Notes under the pieces: model-generated
Databases searched by the model: none
Told to the model about the DNA's origin: nothing
The model's input: only the letters and a program-made list of their open reading frames with translations
Shown: positions 5,027-11,288 of the stretch, piece after piece
How the letters are laid out: each line of letters starts with the position of its first letter
Numbering within the stretch: position 1 is the stretch's first letter
NCBI GenBank assembly: GCA_003353825.1
Contig: PIVW01000144.1
Span: forward strand, 1-11,991
Reading direction: 5' to 3'
From: Chloroflexota bacterium
GTDB taxonomy: Bacteria > Chloroflexota > Anaerolineae > J102
Length of the DNA: 11,991 bases
Made by a program: the position numbers and the translations under genes

Positions 5027-7933
5027 ATGGGCCAAATCTACGTGGCCGTCGACCTTGAAACAACAGGTCTGAACCCCCAAAAAGACACAATTATCGAATT
5101 GGGCGCCGCACGCTTCCGTGACGGCGAAGTCCTGGAAACCTTTTCACAAGTCGTAAATCCCGGGCGATCCATTCCCCGCAATATCCAGCAACTAACTGGC
5201 ATCAGTCAGGCCGAAGCCGATGCAGCGCCTGCTCTTGGCTCTGTAGCATCGCAATTCCGACGTTTTATAGGTGACCACCCTTTAGTAGGCCACAGTATCG
5301 GTTTCGATGCCGCCTTTCTGGACTCACACAACCTCTATCGCTTCAACCCCCAGATCGATACCTGGGAACTCGCTCTCATCCTGCTGCCAGGCCTACCCAG
5401 CTACAAGTTGGGGCGCGTGGCCGAACATCTCGGCATCGAACTGGTCAATGCACATCGGGCTTTCGACGACGCCGAGGCGACCATGTACATCTTCGAAGCC
5501 TTGCACCAGCGAGCTGTTGACCTACCTAGCGAGACCCTGCAGCAAATCAATCAAATTGCAGCCGGCGTCGACTGGCCGCTGGCGCTGGTCTTTGCAGAGG
5601 CCGAGGCAAAAGCGGCCAAACAGTGGGGACAACGCAAGCGCTCGGTTCCAAAGCAGTCGTTTGGACCACTTTTCGACAGCCTTATGCCCCTGGATCCGGT
5701 CCAGCATCCCCGGCCCTTGGATGTGGAGCAACTGGCAGCTGTGTTGGAGCCAGGCGGGCTCTTCGATCAGGCATTTGAAAACTACGAAGATCGCCCGCCC
5801 CAGGTAGAGATGTTACGTATCGTTGCCACTGCCTTCAATAGCGAACAGCATATCATGGTTGAAGCCGGTACGGGCACGGGTAAATCCATCGCCTATCTGA
5901 TTCCGGCACTGGCGTGGGCGACGCAGACCGGCCGGCGAGTCGTCGTATCAAGCAACACCATCAACTTACAAGACCAACTTTTTCATAAGGACCTACCCGA
6001 CCTGCAAACCCTTTTACCCTTTGAATTCAGCGCCACGGTCATGAAAGGTCGCAGTAATTATCTGTGTCCACGCCGGCTGCGGAAATTCTTGCAACGAGCT
6101 GATTTAGAGAGAGTAGATGTCAGTGTGCTCGCCCGTATCCTCGTATGGTTGCCTCAAACCGAGACAGGCGATGTCAGTGAGATATCGTTGGTCAACGCCC
6201 GGGAGCGAGTTGTATGGCAGCGTGTTTGCTCAGATAGCGCCACTTGCTCGCCCAGCCGTTGTGTACAAGGCGCTTCACAGCCGGGGTTCTTCTATGTTGC
6301 TCGCCGTAAGGCGGAGGCGGCCCATCTCATTATCGTCAACCATGCCCTGCTTTTGGCCGATATCACCACCGAAAACAATGTACTCCCCAAGTACCAGCAC
6401 CTGATTGTAGATGAGGCACATCACCTGGAAGACGCTACAACCAATGCCCTCACATTCAGAGTAGATCATGCCAGTTTCGTCGCTCGACTGCGAGAATTGG
6501 CCCCCACCGACGCCGAACAAAAAGCCGTGGGCCTGCTTTCCGATGCGGCGACCGTTGTCCGTAACAGCGGCTGCCCGAAAGAGAAGGCGGAGGCCTTTAC
6601 CGCCTTGACACGGGAGTTGGCCGATGCCATCCCCTTGTTGGATGTGCGCATGTTTGAGTGCATCGATGCCATCGACCGATTTCTGGCTCAGCGCATGGGG
6701 CGGCAGTATGACAACAGCACCTACGATCTGCGTTTGCGCATCACCGAAAGTGAACGCGTGCAACCGGCCTGGGTCAATATCGAGATCACATGGGACAACA
6801 CCGGCCTGGTCCTCAAACGCTTCCTTAGCGGTCTTGCCCGATTGCTGGGTGGCCTGGAAGATCTTAGCAACTATATCGTCGAAGACTTCGAAGACCTCAA
6901 TGCTGATATCCAGTCGGTGCAGCGGGCCTTACAAGAGACACACGAAGTTTGCGAAGCAGCCCTGCTGGAGCCTGACAACAATACGATCTACTGGATAAGA
7001 CGATCCCAGCGCAACGGTATGATCACGATTCTTAGCGCCCCGCTTCACGTCGGCAGCCTCATCGAAAAATATATTTTCCTGACCAAGGATACGGTGGTGC
7101 TCACCTCTGCCACTTTGCGCACGGCCAATAGTTTCGACTATCTGCGGGAGCGTCTGGGCGCTGTCGATGCCGAGGAGATGACGCTGGACAGCCCCTTTGA
7201 TTACCGGAAAAACGCCCTGGTGTATCTCCCTACCGACATGCCTGAACCCAACCAGCCCGCCTATCAAGGAAAGGTGGAACAGGCTATCCTGCAACTCAGC
7301 ACCGCCAGCCAGGGGCGCCTCTTAGCCCTCTTTACATCTTATGCCCAATTGCAGCGCACTGCCGAAGTAGTACGCCCCCACCTGGAAGAAGCCGGATTCA
7401 CACTCTTCGTGCAAGGCCAGGGAGGATCACGTCAACAGCTACTCGCCGCCTTCAGACAAACCGAGCATGCCGTGCTCTTCGGCACGCGCAGCTTCTGGGA
7501 AGGTGTCGATGTGCAGGGCGAAGCGCTCAGTGCCTTGATCATAGCCCGGCTGCCTTTCTCTGTCCCCACCGACCCCATCGTCTCCGCTCGCTCCGAGACC
7601 TTTGATTCACCATTTTTCCAGTTCTCCGTGCCCGAAGCGATCCTTCATCTTCGCCAGGGATTTGGACGCTTGATCCGCTCGACCAGTGACCGTGGCGTCT
7701 GCGCCATCCTCGACAAGCGCGTGACCAGTAAAAGTTATGGTAGGCTTTTCCTCGAATCGCTCCCAGATGCCACCATCCAGAGCGGCTTGCTGGACAATAT
7801 GCCCGTAGCTGCAAAACGCTGGTTGGAAGAAGAACCACCCGTAGCCGATAAAGAAGCGGAAATAAAGAAAGACGCCTTCGGCGGCCATGATGGCTATACT
7901 CCCGCACCTCCCCCGCCCGAATGGTGGGAGTAG
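5027..7933 (+). CDS. dinG: DnaQ-type exonuclease / DinG-family helicase fusion
   Basis: A 968-aa two-part DNA repair protein. Residues 1-165 are a DEDDh 3'-5' exonuclease: Asp9 and Glu11 in DLETTG, Asp94 in GHSIGFD, and His143/Asp148 in HRAFDDA. Residues ~250-930 are an XPD/DinG-like superfamily 2 helicase, with Walker A EAGTGTGKS (279-287), DEAH box VDEAHH (461-466), TSATL (693-697), FWEGVDVQG (823-831) and the arginine-finger motif QGFGRLIRS (877-885). Cys347, Cys401, Cys407 and Cys412 sit between Walker A and the DEAH box, where XPD-type helicases bind a 4Fe-4S cluster. Family enzymes unwind 5'-overhang or R-loop substrates, and the nuclease would trim DNA. The ATG at 5027 has only a weak GGA upstream. 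The C-terminal ~30 residues are acidic then proline-rich. Confidence 0.93.
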   Translation: MGQIYVAVDLETTGLNPQKDTIIELGAARFRDGEVLETFSQVVNPGRSIPRNIQQLTGISQAEADAAPALGSVASQFRRFIGDHPLVGHSIGFDAAFLDSHNLYRFNPQIDTWELALILLPGLPSYKLGRVAEHLGIELVNAHRAFDDAEATMYIFEALHQRAVDLPSETLQQINQIAAGVDWPLALVFAEAEAKAAKQWGQRKRSVPKQSFGPLFDSLMPLDPVQHPRPLDVEQLAAVLEPGGLFDQAFENYEDRPPQVEMLRIVATAFNSEQHIMVEAGTGTGKSIAYLIPALAWATQTGRRVVVSSNTINLQDQLFHKDLPDLQTLLPFEFSATVMKGRSNYLCPRRLRKFLQRADLERVDVSVLARILVWLPQTETGDVSEISLVNARERVVWQRVCSDSATCSPSRCVQGASQPGFFYVARRKAEAAHLIIVNHALLLADITTENNVLPKYQHLIVDEAHHLEDATTNALTFRVDHASFVARLRELAPTDAEQKAVGLLSDAATVVRNSGCPKEKAEAFTALTRELADAIPLLDVRMFECIDAIDRFLAQRMGRQYDNSTYDLRLRITESERVQPAWVNIEITWDNTGLVLKRFLSGLARLLGGLEDLSNYIVEDFEDLNADIQSVQRALQETHEVCEAALLEPDNNTIYWIRRSQRNGMITILSAPLHVGSLIEKYIFLTKDTVVLTSATLRTANSFDYLRERLGAVDAEEMTLDSPFDYRKNALVYLPTDMPEPNQPAYQGKVEQAILQLSTASQGRLLALFTSYAQLQRTAEVVRPHLEEAGFTLFVQGQGGSRQQLLAAFRQTEHAVLFGTRSFWEGVDVQGEALSALIIARLPFSVPTDPIVSARSETFDSPFFQFSVPEAILHLRQGFGRLIRSTSDRGVCAILDKRVTSKSYGRLFLESLPDATIQSGLLDNMPVAAKRWLEEEPPVADKEAEIKKDAFGGHDGYTPAPPPPEWWE

Positions 7934-7961
7934 TTGACAAACCCCATCATTTCCCTAAAAT
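7934..7961 (+). promoter_or_regulatory. Sigma-70 promoter of efp
   Basis: TTGACA (7934-7939) begins on the base right after the exo-DinG stop codon. It is followed by a 16-bp spacer and TAAAAT (7956-7961). Transcription would start near 7968, about 50 bases before the efp start. Confidence 0.65.
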
Positions 7962-7970
7962 GGTTGCAGT

Positions 7971-8001
7971 GGCCGTGCCGACTATGGCGCGGCCCATTTT
8001 T
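7971..8001 (+). terminator. Terminator-like hairpin in the efp leader
   Basis: GGCCGTGCC (7971-7979) pairs with GGCGCGGCC (7986-7994) with one G-U pair and a 6-base loop, and T5 follows at 7997-8001. It probably ends exo-DinG transcripts. It also lies just after the predicted efp start site, so it would sit at the very 5' end of the efp mRNA as a stabiliser or attenuator. Confidence 0.55.
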
Positions 8002-8004
8002 GCC

Positions 8005-8010
8005 AGGAGG
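8005..8010 (+). promoter_or_regulatory. Ribosome binding site that sets the TTG start of efp
   Basis: AGGAGG lies 8 bases before TTG at 8019. The nearby ATG at 8011 touches the AGGAGG and reads only three codons to a stop, so it cannot be the start. Confidence 0.8.
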
Positions 8011-8018
8011 ATGATAAA

Positions 8019-8576
8019 TTGATCGGCGTTGAACAACTACGAAAGGGTGTGATATTCACCCAAGATAACGAGCTATTCAAGGTGCTGGATTACGAACACC
8101 GCAAACAAGCCCGCGGTGGCGCCACGATTCGGGTCAAAATCCGCAACATGCGTACAGGGTCTACGACGGAAAGAACTTTCCCCAACGGCCAGAAAGTACG
8201 CGATATCCGCCTTGATCATGCAATGGTTCAGTATCTCTACCATGATGACCAGTTCTATTATTTCATGGACAAGGAGACCTATGAACAGACTATGCTTAAA
8301 GCCGAGCAACTAGGCGACGGCATCAACTATATGATCGATGGTATTGAGATCAAGCTGGAAACGTACGAAGGCGAACCAATCTCTATCGAGATGCCAGCCG
8401 CGGTGGACATGGAAGTGATCGAGGCAGAGCCAGGGTTTGCCGGCGACACAGCCAACGCTCCGTACAAGTCTTGCACCGTTTCAACCGGCCTAAACGTTCA
8501 GGTACCCTTATTCGTTGAGGCAGGCAATACGATCCGCGTGAATACCGAGACCGGCGCTTACGTTACTCGGGTGTAG
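8019..8576 (+). CDS. efp: Translation elongation factor P
   Basis: EF-P binds the ribosome next to the P-site tRNA and relieves stalling at consecutive prolines. The 185-aa length is standard, and all three beta-barrel domains align: a KOW-like N-domain (1-65), an OB domain containing QYLYHDDQFYYFMDKETYEQ (71-90) and a C-terminal OB domain ending TGLNVQVPLFVEAGNTIRVN (156-175). Translation starts at TTG, fixed by the AGGAGG 8 bases upstream. The loop that reaches the peptidyl-transferase centre reads KQARGGA (29-35). Arg32 occupies the position of the lysine that is lysylated in E. coli (Lys34) or modified in Bacillus (Lys32), and the usual PGKG proline is Gln30. An arginine here is rhamnosylated by EarP in some proteobacteria; no earP is in this window. 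It has its own promoter and hairpin upstream. Confidence 0.96.
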   Translation: MIGVEQLRKGVIFTQDNELFKVLDYEHRKQARGGATIRVKIRNMRTGSTTERTFPNGQKVRDIRLDHAMVQYLYHDDQFYYFMDKETYEQTMLKAEQLGDGINYMIDGIEIKLETYEGEPISIEMPAAVDMEVIEAEPGFAGDTANAPYKSCTVSTGLNVQVPLFVEAGNTIRVNTETGAYVTRV

Positions 8577-8621
8577 ACCGCAATCTCCAGACTATTCGAA
8601 TGATCGGTGTGAACAGATCTG

Positions 8622-8859
8622 ATGCCAACTGTTAAGCAGATTGGTCCGTATTCCTTCAAATTCTATAGTTCTGATCAACCTGAACCACCGCACATACATG
8701 TAAGAAGAGATAAGCTCGATGTAAAATTCTGGCTGGATCCAGTAGAATTGGCCGGGAATCATGGTTTTTAGATCTCATGAGATCAACCGCATTGAGCATT
8801 TGGTCATAAAACATCAACAAGAGTTTGTGGAGGCCTGGCATGATTACTTTGCAACTTGA
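8622..8859 (+). pseudogene. DUF4160 protein gene, interrupted by a one-base frameshift
   Basis: The first frame starts at ATG 8622 and reads MPTVKQIGPYSFKFY, then EPPHIHV and VKFWLDPVELAGNHGF, before TAG at 8769. Skipping one T of the T5 run at 8765-8769 restores RSHEINRIEHLVIKHQ and EFVEAWHDYF to TGA at 8857. The rejoined ~78-aa product has the full DUF4160 pattern: IGPYxFxFYSxD, EPPHIHV, KFWLDPV, HEINRIxxLV and WHDYF. The 3' end overlaps the DUF2442 start by 20 bases, as usual for this pair. DUF4160/DUF2442 pairs are common, small and mobile, and toxin-antitoxin-like in layout, but their activity is not established. Causes could be a real mutation, programmed slippage or an assembly error. 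Confidence 0.85.
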
Positions 8860-9142
8860 TAACGAACCAGTCATCGGTGATGTTACCATTGACGCAACAC
8901 GTTTCATCGTGCACTTGCAGGATGGTCGGAGCCTCACCATCCCTTACGATTGGTATCCCCGCTTAGCATATGGCACTCTGAAAGAGCGAGAAAACTGGGA
9001 ACTATTTGGCAATGGATATGGCATTCATTGGCCCGATCTCGACGAAGATCTTGCCATCGACGGGATTCTTGCGGGTAATCGAAGTGCAGAGAGTTCACGT
9101 TCTTTAGGAAAGTGGTTGTCAACACGAACGAAAGCGACATAG
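8840..9142 (+). CDS. DUF2442 domain protein
   Basis: A 100-aa protein with the DUF2442 pattern: an N-terminal beta-rich part with DGRSLTIPYDWYPRL (33-47) and the C-terminal motif GIHWPDLDEDLAIDGIL (66-82), followed by a short polar tail. ATG 8840 is chosen because GGAGG (8829-8833) lies six bases upstream. The frame is also open from TTG 8825, but that would place the ribosome binding site inside the coding sequence. It overlaps the end of the frameshifted DUF4160 gene by 20 bases. Related proteins are often paired with DUF4160 and have been suspected of being an antitoxin or nucleic-acid-binding partner. That function is inferred from gene pairing, not seen in the sequence. Confidence 0.82.
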   Translation: MITLQLDNEPVIGDVTIDATRFIVHLQDGRSLTIPYDWYPRLAYGTLKERENWELFGNGYGIHWPDLDEDLAIDGILAGNRSAESSRSLGKWLSTRTKAT

Positions 9143-9169
9143 CCGTAACTGTCCCAATCGGGCCTTATT

Positions 9170-9198
9170 TTGACACACCAAAGGCTGTGTGCTAAACT
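9170..9198 (+). promoter_or_regulatory. Sigma-70 promoter of the SAM-controlled operon
   Basis: TTGACA (9170-9175), a 17-bp spacer and TAAACT (9193-9198), with TGC just before the -10, form a strong extended -10 promoter. The transcript would start near 9205, about 30 bases before the riboswitch. Confidence 0.75.
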
Positions 9199-9235
9199 CA
9201 ACGATTGCGCCTAAACAGCGACATACTCTACTGGA

Positions 9236-9398
9236 TTCTCATCCAGAGGGGGCGAGGGACCGGCCTGACGACCCCCCGGCAACCGATCTTTGGTTAACCA
9301 TCAGTTCAGTCGTCAAAAGTCAAACGAGAACTGTTGACCATTCATCGTGACTGGTGCCAATTCCGGCAGGTGGCGCTCAGACACCTGAAAGATGAGAG
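9236..9398 (+). promoter_or_regulatory. SAM-I riboswitch (S-box)
   Basis: The leader carries the conserved S-box landmarks in order: CTCATCCAGAGG (9238-9249), GAGGGACCGGCCTGACGA (9254-9271, kink-turn and pseudoknot side), CCCCCCGGCAACC (9272-9284), GGTGCCAATTCCGGCAGG (9353-9370) and GAAAGATGAGAG (9387-9398). P1 forms from 9237-9243 (TCTCATC) and 9391-9397 (GATGAGA). P4 forms from CAGGTG (9367-9372) and CACCTG (9382-9387). Binding of S-adenosylmethionine stabilises P1 and favours the downstream terminator, so mtnA and the following genes are shut off when SAM is plentiful. P3 is long, with CAGTTC (9302-9307) pairing to GAACTG (9328-9333). Confidence 0.95.
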
Positions 9399-9420
9399 CT
9401 ATGCTCAGCACCATCACCCC

Positions 9421-9448
9421 AACGCGCCACGAGGCGCGTTTTTGTTTG
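9421..9448 (+). terminator. Riboswitch expression-platform terminator
   Basis: AACGCGCC (9421-9428) pairs with GGCGCGTT (9433-9440) around an ACGA loop, and TTTGTTTG follows. It ends 22 bases before the mtnA start. The left side and loop (GCGCCAC, 9424-9430) are complementary to GTGGCGC (9370-9376) in the aptamer, a possible antiterminator. Confidence 0.88.
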
Positions 9449-9470
9449 TCCTCTACCCCATCACTCAGTT

Positions 9471-10550
9471 ATGACCAACCGCAGCGTCTGGTGGGAACAA
9501 GGCCAGGTACGTATGATCGACCAGCGCCAGCTTCCCCTTCACTACGAAATCGCAAACTTTGATAGCGTCGAAGGCTTGGTGCGTTCGATCAGCGATATGT
9601 ACGTGCGCGGCGCGCCCGCCATTGGCGCCACTTCTGCTTACGGAATGGCACTTGCAGCGCGCCTGAGTCTTGCCGCCCAACCGAAAGCCCTGGTTGCGGA
9701 TCTAAAACAGGCCAAACAAAGACTTGATGCCGCTCGACCCACTGCTGTCAATCTGGCGTGGGCCAGCGCTCGCCTGCTGGCTCTCGCCACCGAATTGGCC
9801 GAGCAACAGGTAACAACGGACGAGATACGCGCTGAAATGTTGGCTGAAGCCGAAAGGCTCGCCGAGCAAGATATCGAGATCAATCAGAGCATCGGTCGCT
9901 ACGGCGCTGCTATAGTGCCGCAAGGCGCGCATATCCTCCACCATTGCAACACCGGCTCTTTGGCGACAGTGTATTATGGCACGGCTCTTGGCGTTGTGCG
10001 CGCCGCCCACGCAGCAGGTAAGGGCATCCATGTTTGGGGCGACGAAACTCGTCCCAGATTACAAGGGGCCCGACTCACTGCCTGGGAACTGATGCGCGAA
10101 GATATCCCCATGCACCTCATTGCCGACAACGCCGCCGGTCTGTTGATGCGCACCGGCAAAGTTAATATCGTGCTATTCGGCGCTGACCGCGTAGCTTCCA
10201 ACGGCGATGTCGCCAACAAGATCGGCGCCTATAATCTGGCCGTGCTCGCCAAAGAGAATGGCATTTCCTGCTATGCTGCTGTCCCCACCCCCACAATCGA
10301 TCTCGACCTACCTGATGGCGATCACATCCCTATCGAAGAACGTCGTTGGGATGAAGTGGCAACCCTCTTTGGCAAACAGATCGCGCCGGATAATGTACCC
10401 GTCTACAATCCCGCTTTCGATATCACCCCTCATCGCTATCTCACCGGCATCATCACGGACGAAGGCATCTGTTACCCACCCTTTACCGAGAGTCTGCGGC
10501 GAGCAAAGCTTTCAGCCGAAACGAAATTCAGGGAGGTGCATCAACATTGA
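9471..10550 (+). CDS. mtnA: S-methyl-5-thioribose-1-phosphate isomerase
   Basis: This cytoplasmic enzyme of the methionine salvage pathway turns 5-methylthioribose-1-phosphate (aldose) into 5-methylthioribulose-1-phosphate. The 359-aa length fits the family. The N-terminal substrate motif [16 protein letters not shown] (43-58) is present, as are catalytic Cys159 in [10 protein letters not shown] (157-166) and catalytic Asp239 in [19 protein letters not shown] (237-255). [19 protein letters not shown] (189-207) is a further family hallmark that separates it from eIF2B subunits. Start ATG 9471 has no clear ribosome binding site. It is the first gene after the SAM-I riboswitch, so it is expected to be on when SAM is low. 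A HAD phosphatase and a sugar kinase follow on the same strand. Confidence 0.96.
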   Translation: MTNRSVWWEQGQVRMIDQRQLPLHYEIANFDSVEGLVRSISDMYVRGAPAIGATSAYGMALAARLSLAAQPKALVADLKQAKQRLDAARPTAVNLAWASARLLALATELAEQQVTTDEIRAEMLAEAERLAEQDIEINQSIGRYGAAIVPQGAHILHHCNTGSLATVYYGTALGVVRAAHAAGKGIHVWGDETRPRLQGARLTAWELMREDIPMHLIADNAAGLLMRTGKVNIVLFGADRVASNGDVANKIGAYNLAVLAKENGISCYAAVPTPTIDLDLPDGDHIPIEERRWDEVATLFGKQIAPDNVPVYNPAFDITPHRYLTGIITDEGICYPPFTESLRRAKLSAETKFREVHQH

Positions 10551-10580
10551 CAGCCGACTGACCGCCGGTTGGCCGTACGA

Positions 10581-10616
10581 ACTTTTACCCTTTGCACTTT
10601 GACTTTTACCTTTTGC
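10581..10616 (+). repeat. Pyrimidine-rich 15-mer repeated with 21-bp period
   Basis: ACTTTTACCCTTTGC (10581-10595) recurs as ACTTTTACCTTTTGC (10602-10616), with 14 of 15 bases identical, separated by ACTTTG. It sits in the 79-bp spacer between mtnA and the HAD gene. It looks like the 'actttt(g/a)cc' intergenic repeats common in Chloroflexota and cyanobacteria. No hairpin terminator accompanies it, so read-through into the next gene is plausible. Confidence 0.55.
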
Positions 10617-10629
10617 CTTCTTAATCTCC

Positions 10630-11265
10630 ATGCCCATCCGCCTCGTTATTTTCGACGTCGACGGCGTCATCAAAGTCGAACACGATCCTTACACCTTACT
10701 CCACCGCCATTTTGGTACCAAGGAGGCCGGCGCCCGTTATCTGGCTGATTTTATGGCAGAGCGCATCACTTATGATGAATTCGCCCAGTTGCATGCCGGA
10801 GAGTGGCAAGGGCGGTCGGTAGAAGAAACCAAGGGTGTGCTACGCGCCAACCCCTATGTCCCGGGTGCACATTTAATGGCACTTGACCTGCACAATCGCA
10901 AGATCCCTTTTATCCTCCTCAGCCCGGGCTTCGATCTTCATGTGGAAGATGTTGCCTTCGATTTGAATGCATCACACTATCTGTGTAACGACCTCCACCA
11001 TGACGGCGAGCATCTCAGCGGATCGATGACTGTGCGTGTTCCCTGGGGTGGCAAGGCCCCGATTGTACGCGAGATTCTCGAGCAACGAAATATCGAACCT
11101 GAGCAATGCATGGCTGTTGGTGATAGTACAGCCGATATCCCAGCTTTTCAACAAGTTGGCCATGCCGTCGCCGTCCGCCCACACAAACCAGAAGTCTCCC
11201 AAGCTGCCCAACTCACCCTGCCCGACCTCACCGGTATCATCCCTTTCATCGACTCAATCGATTAG
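10630..11265 (+). CDS. HAD-superfamily phosphatase, phosphoserine-phosphatase-like
   Basis: A 211-aa soluble phosphatase with all four HAD motifs: motif I FDVDGVI (8-14; nucleophile Asp9, general acid Asp11), motif II LLSPG (96-100; Ser98), motif III Lys142 in GGKAP, and motif IV VGDSTADIP (163-171). The helical cap at ~15-80 and the overall layout are those of the PSP-like HAD-I group, which includes phosphoserine phosphatase and MtnX. Its place between mtnA and a PfkB kinase behind a SAM-I riboswitch suggests a step in methionine or SAM by-product recycling, but no residue seen here fixes the substrate. The start ATG 10630 lacks a visible ribosome binding site. It is 79 bp after mtnA and 23 bp before the kinase gene. 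Confidence 0.85.
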   Translation: MPIRLVIFDVDGVIKVEHDPYTLLHRHFGTKEAGARYLADFMAERITYDEFAQLHAGEWQGRSVEETKGVLRANPYVPGAHLMALDLHNRKIPFILLSPGFDLHVEDVAFDLNASHYLCNDLHHDGEHLSGSMTVRVPWGGKAPIVREILEQRNIEPEQCMAVGDSTADIPAFQQVGHAVAVRPHKPEVSQAAQLTLPDLTGIIPFIDSID

Positions 11266-11288
11266 GTCTGGCATCTTGTGTGCATCTT

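Noticed and set aside
6275..6763. 162-codon minus-strand open frame inside exo-DinG
   Set aside because: It is antisense to a strongly conserved helicase region. The other long antisense frames within exo-DinG, mtnA and the MFS gene were rejected for the same reason.
8825..8839. TTG start five codons upstream for DUF2442
   Set aside because: GGAGG at 8829-8833 is placed correctly for the ATG at 8840 and would be inside the gene if TTG were used.
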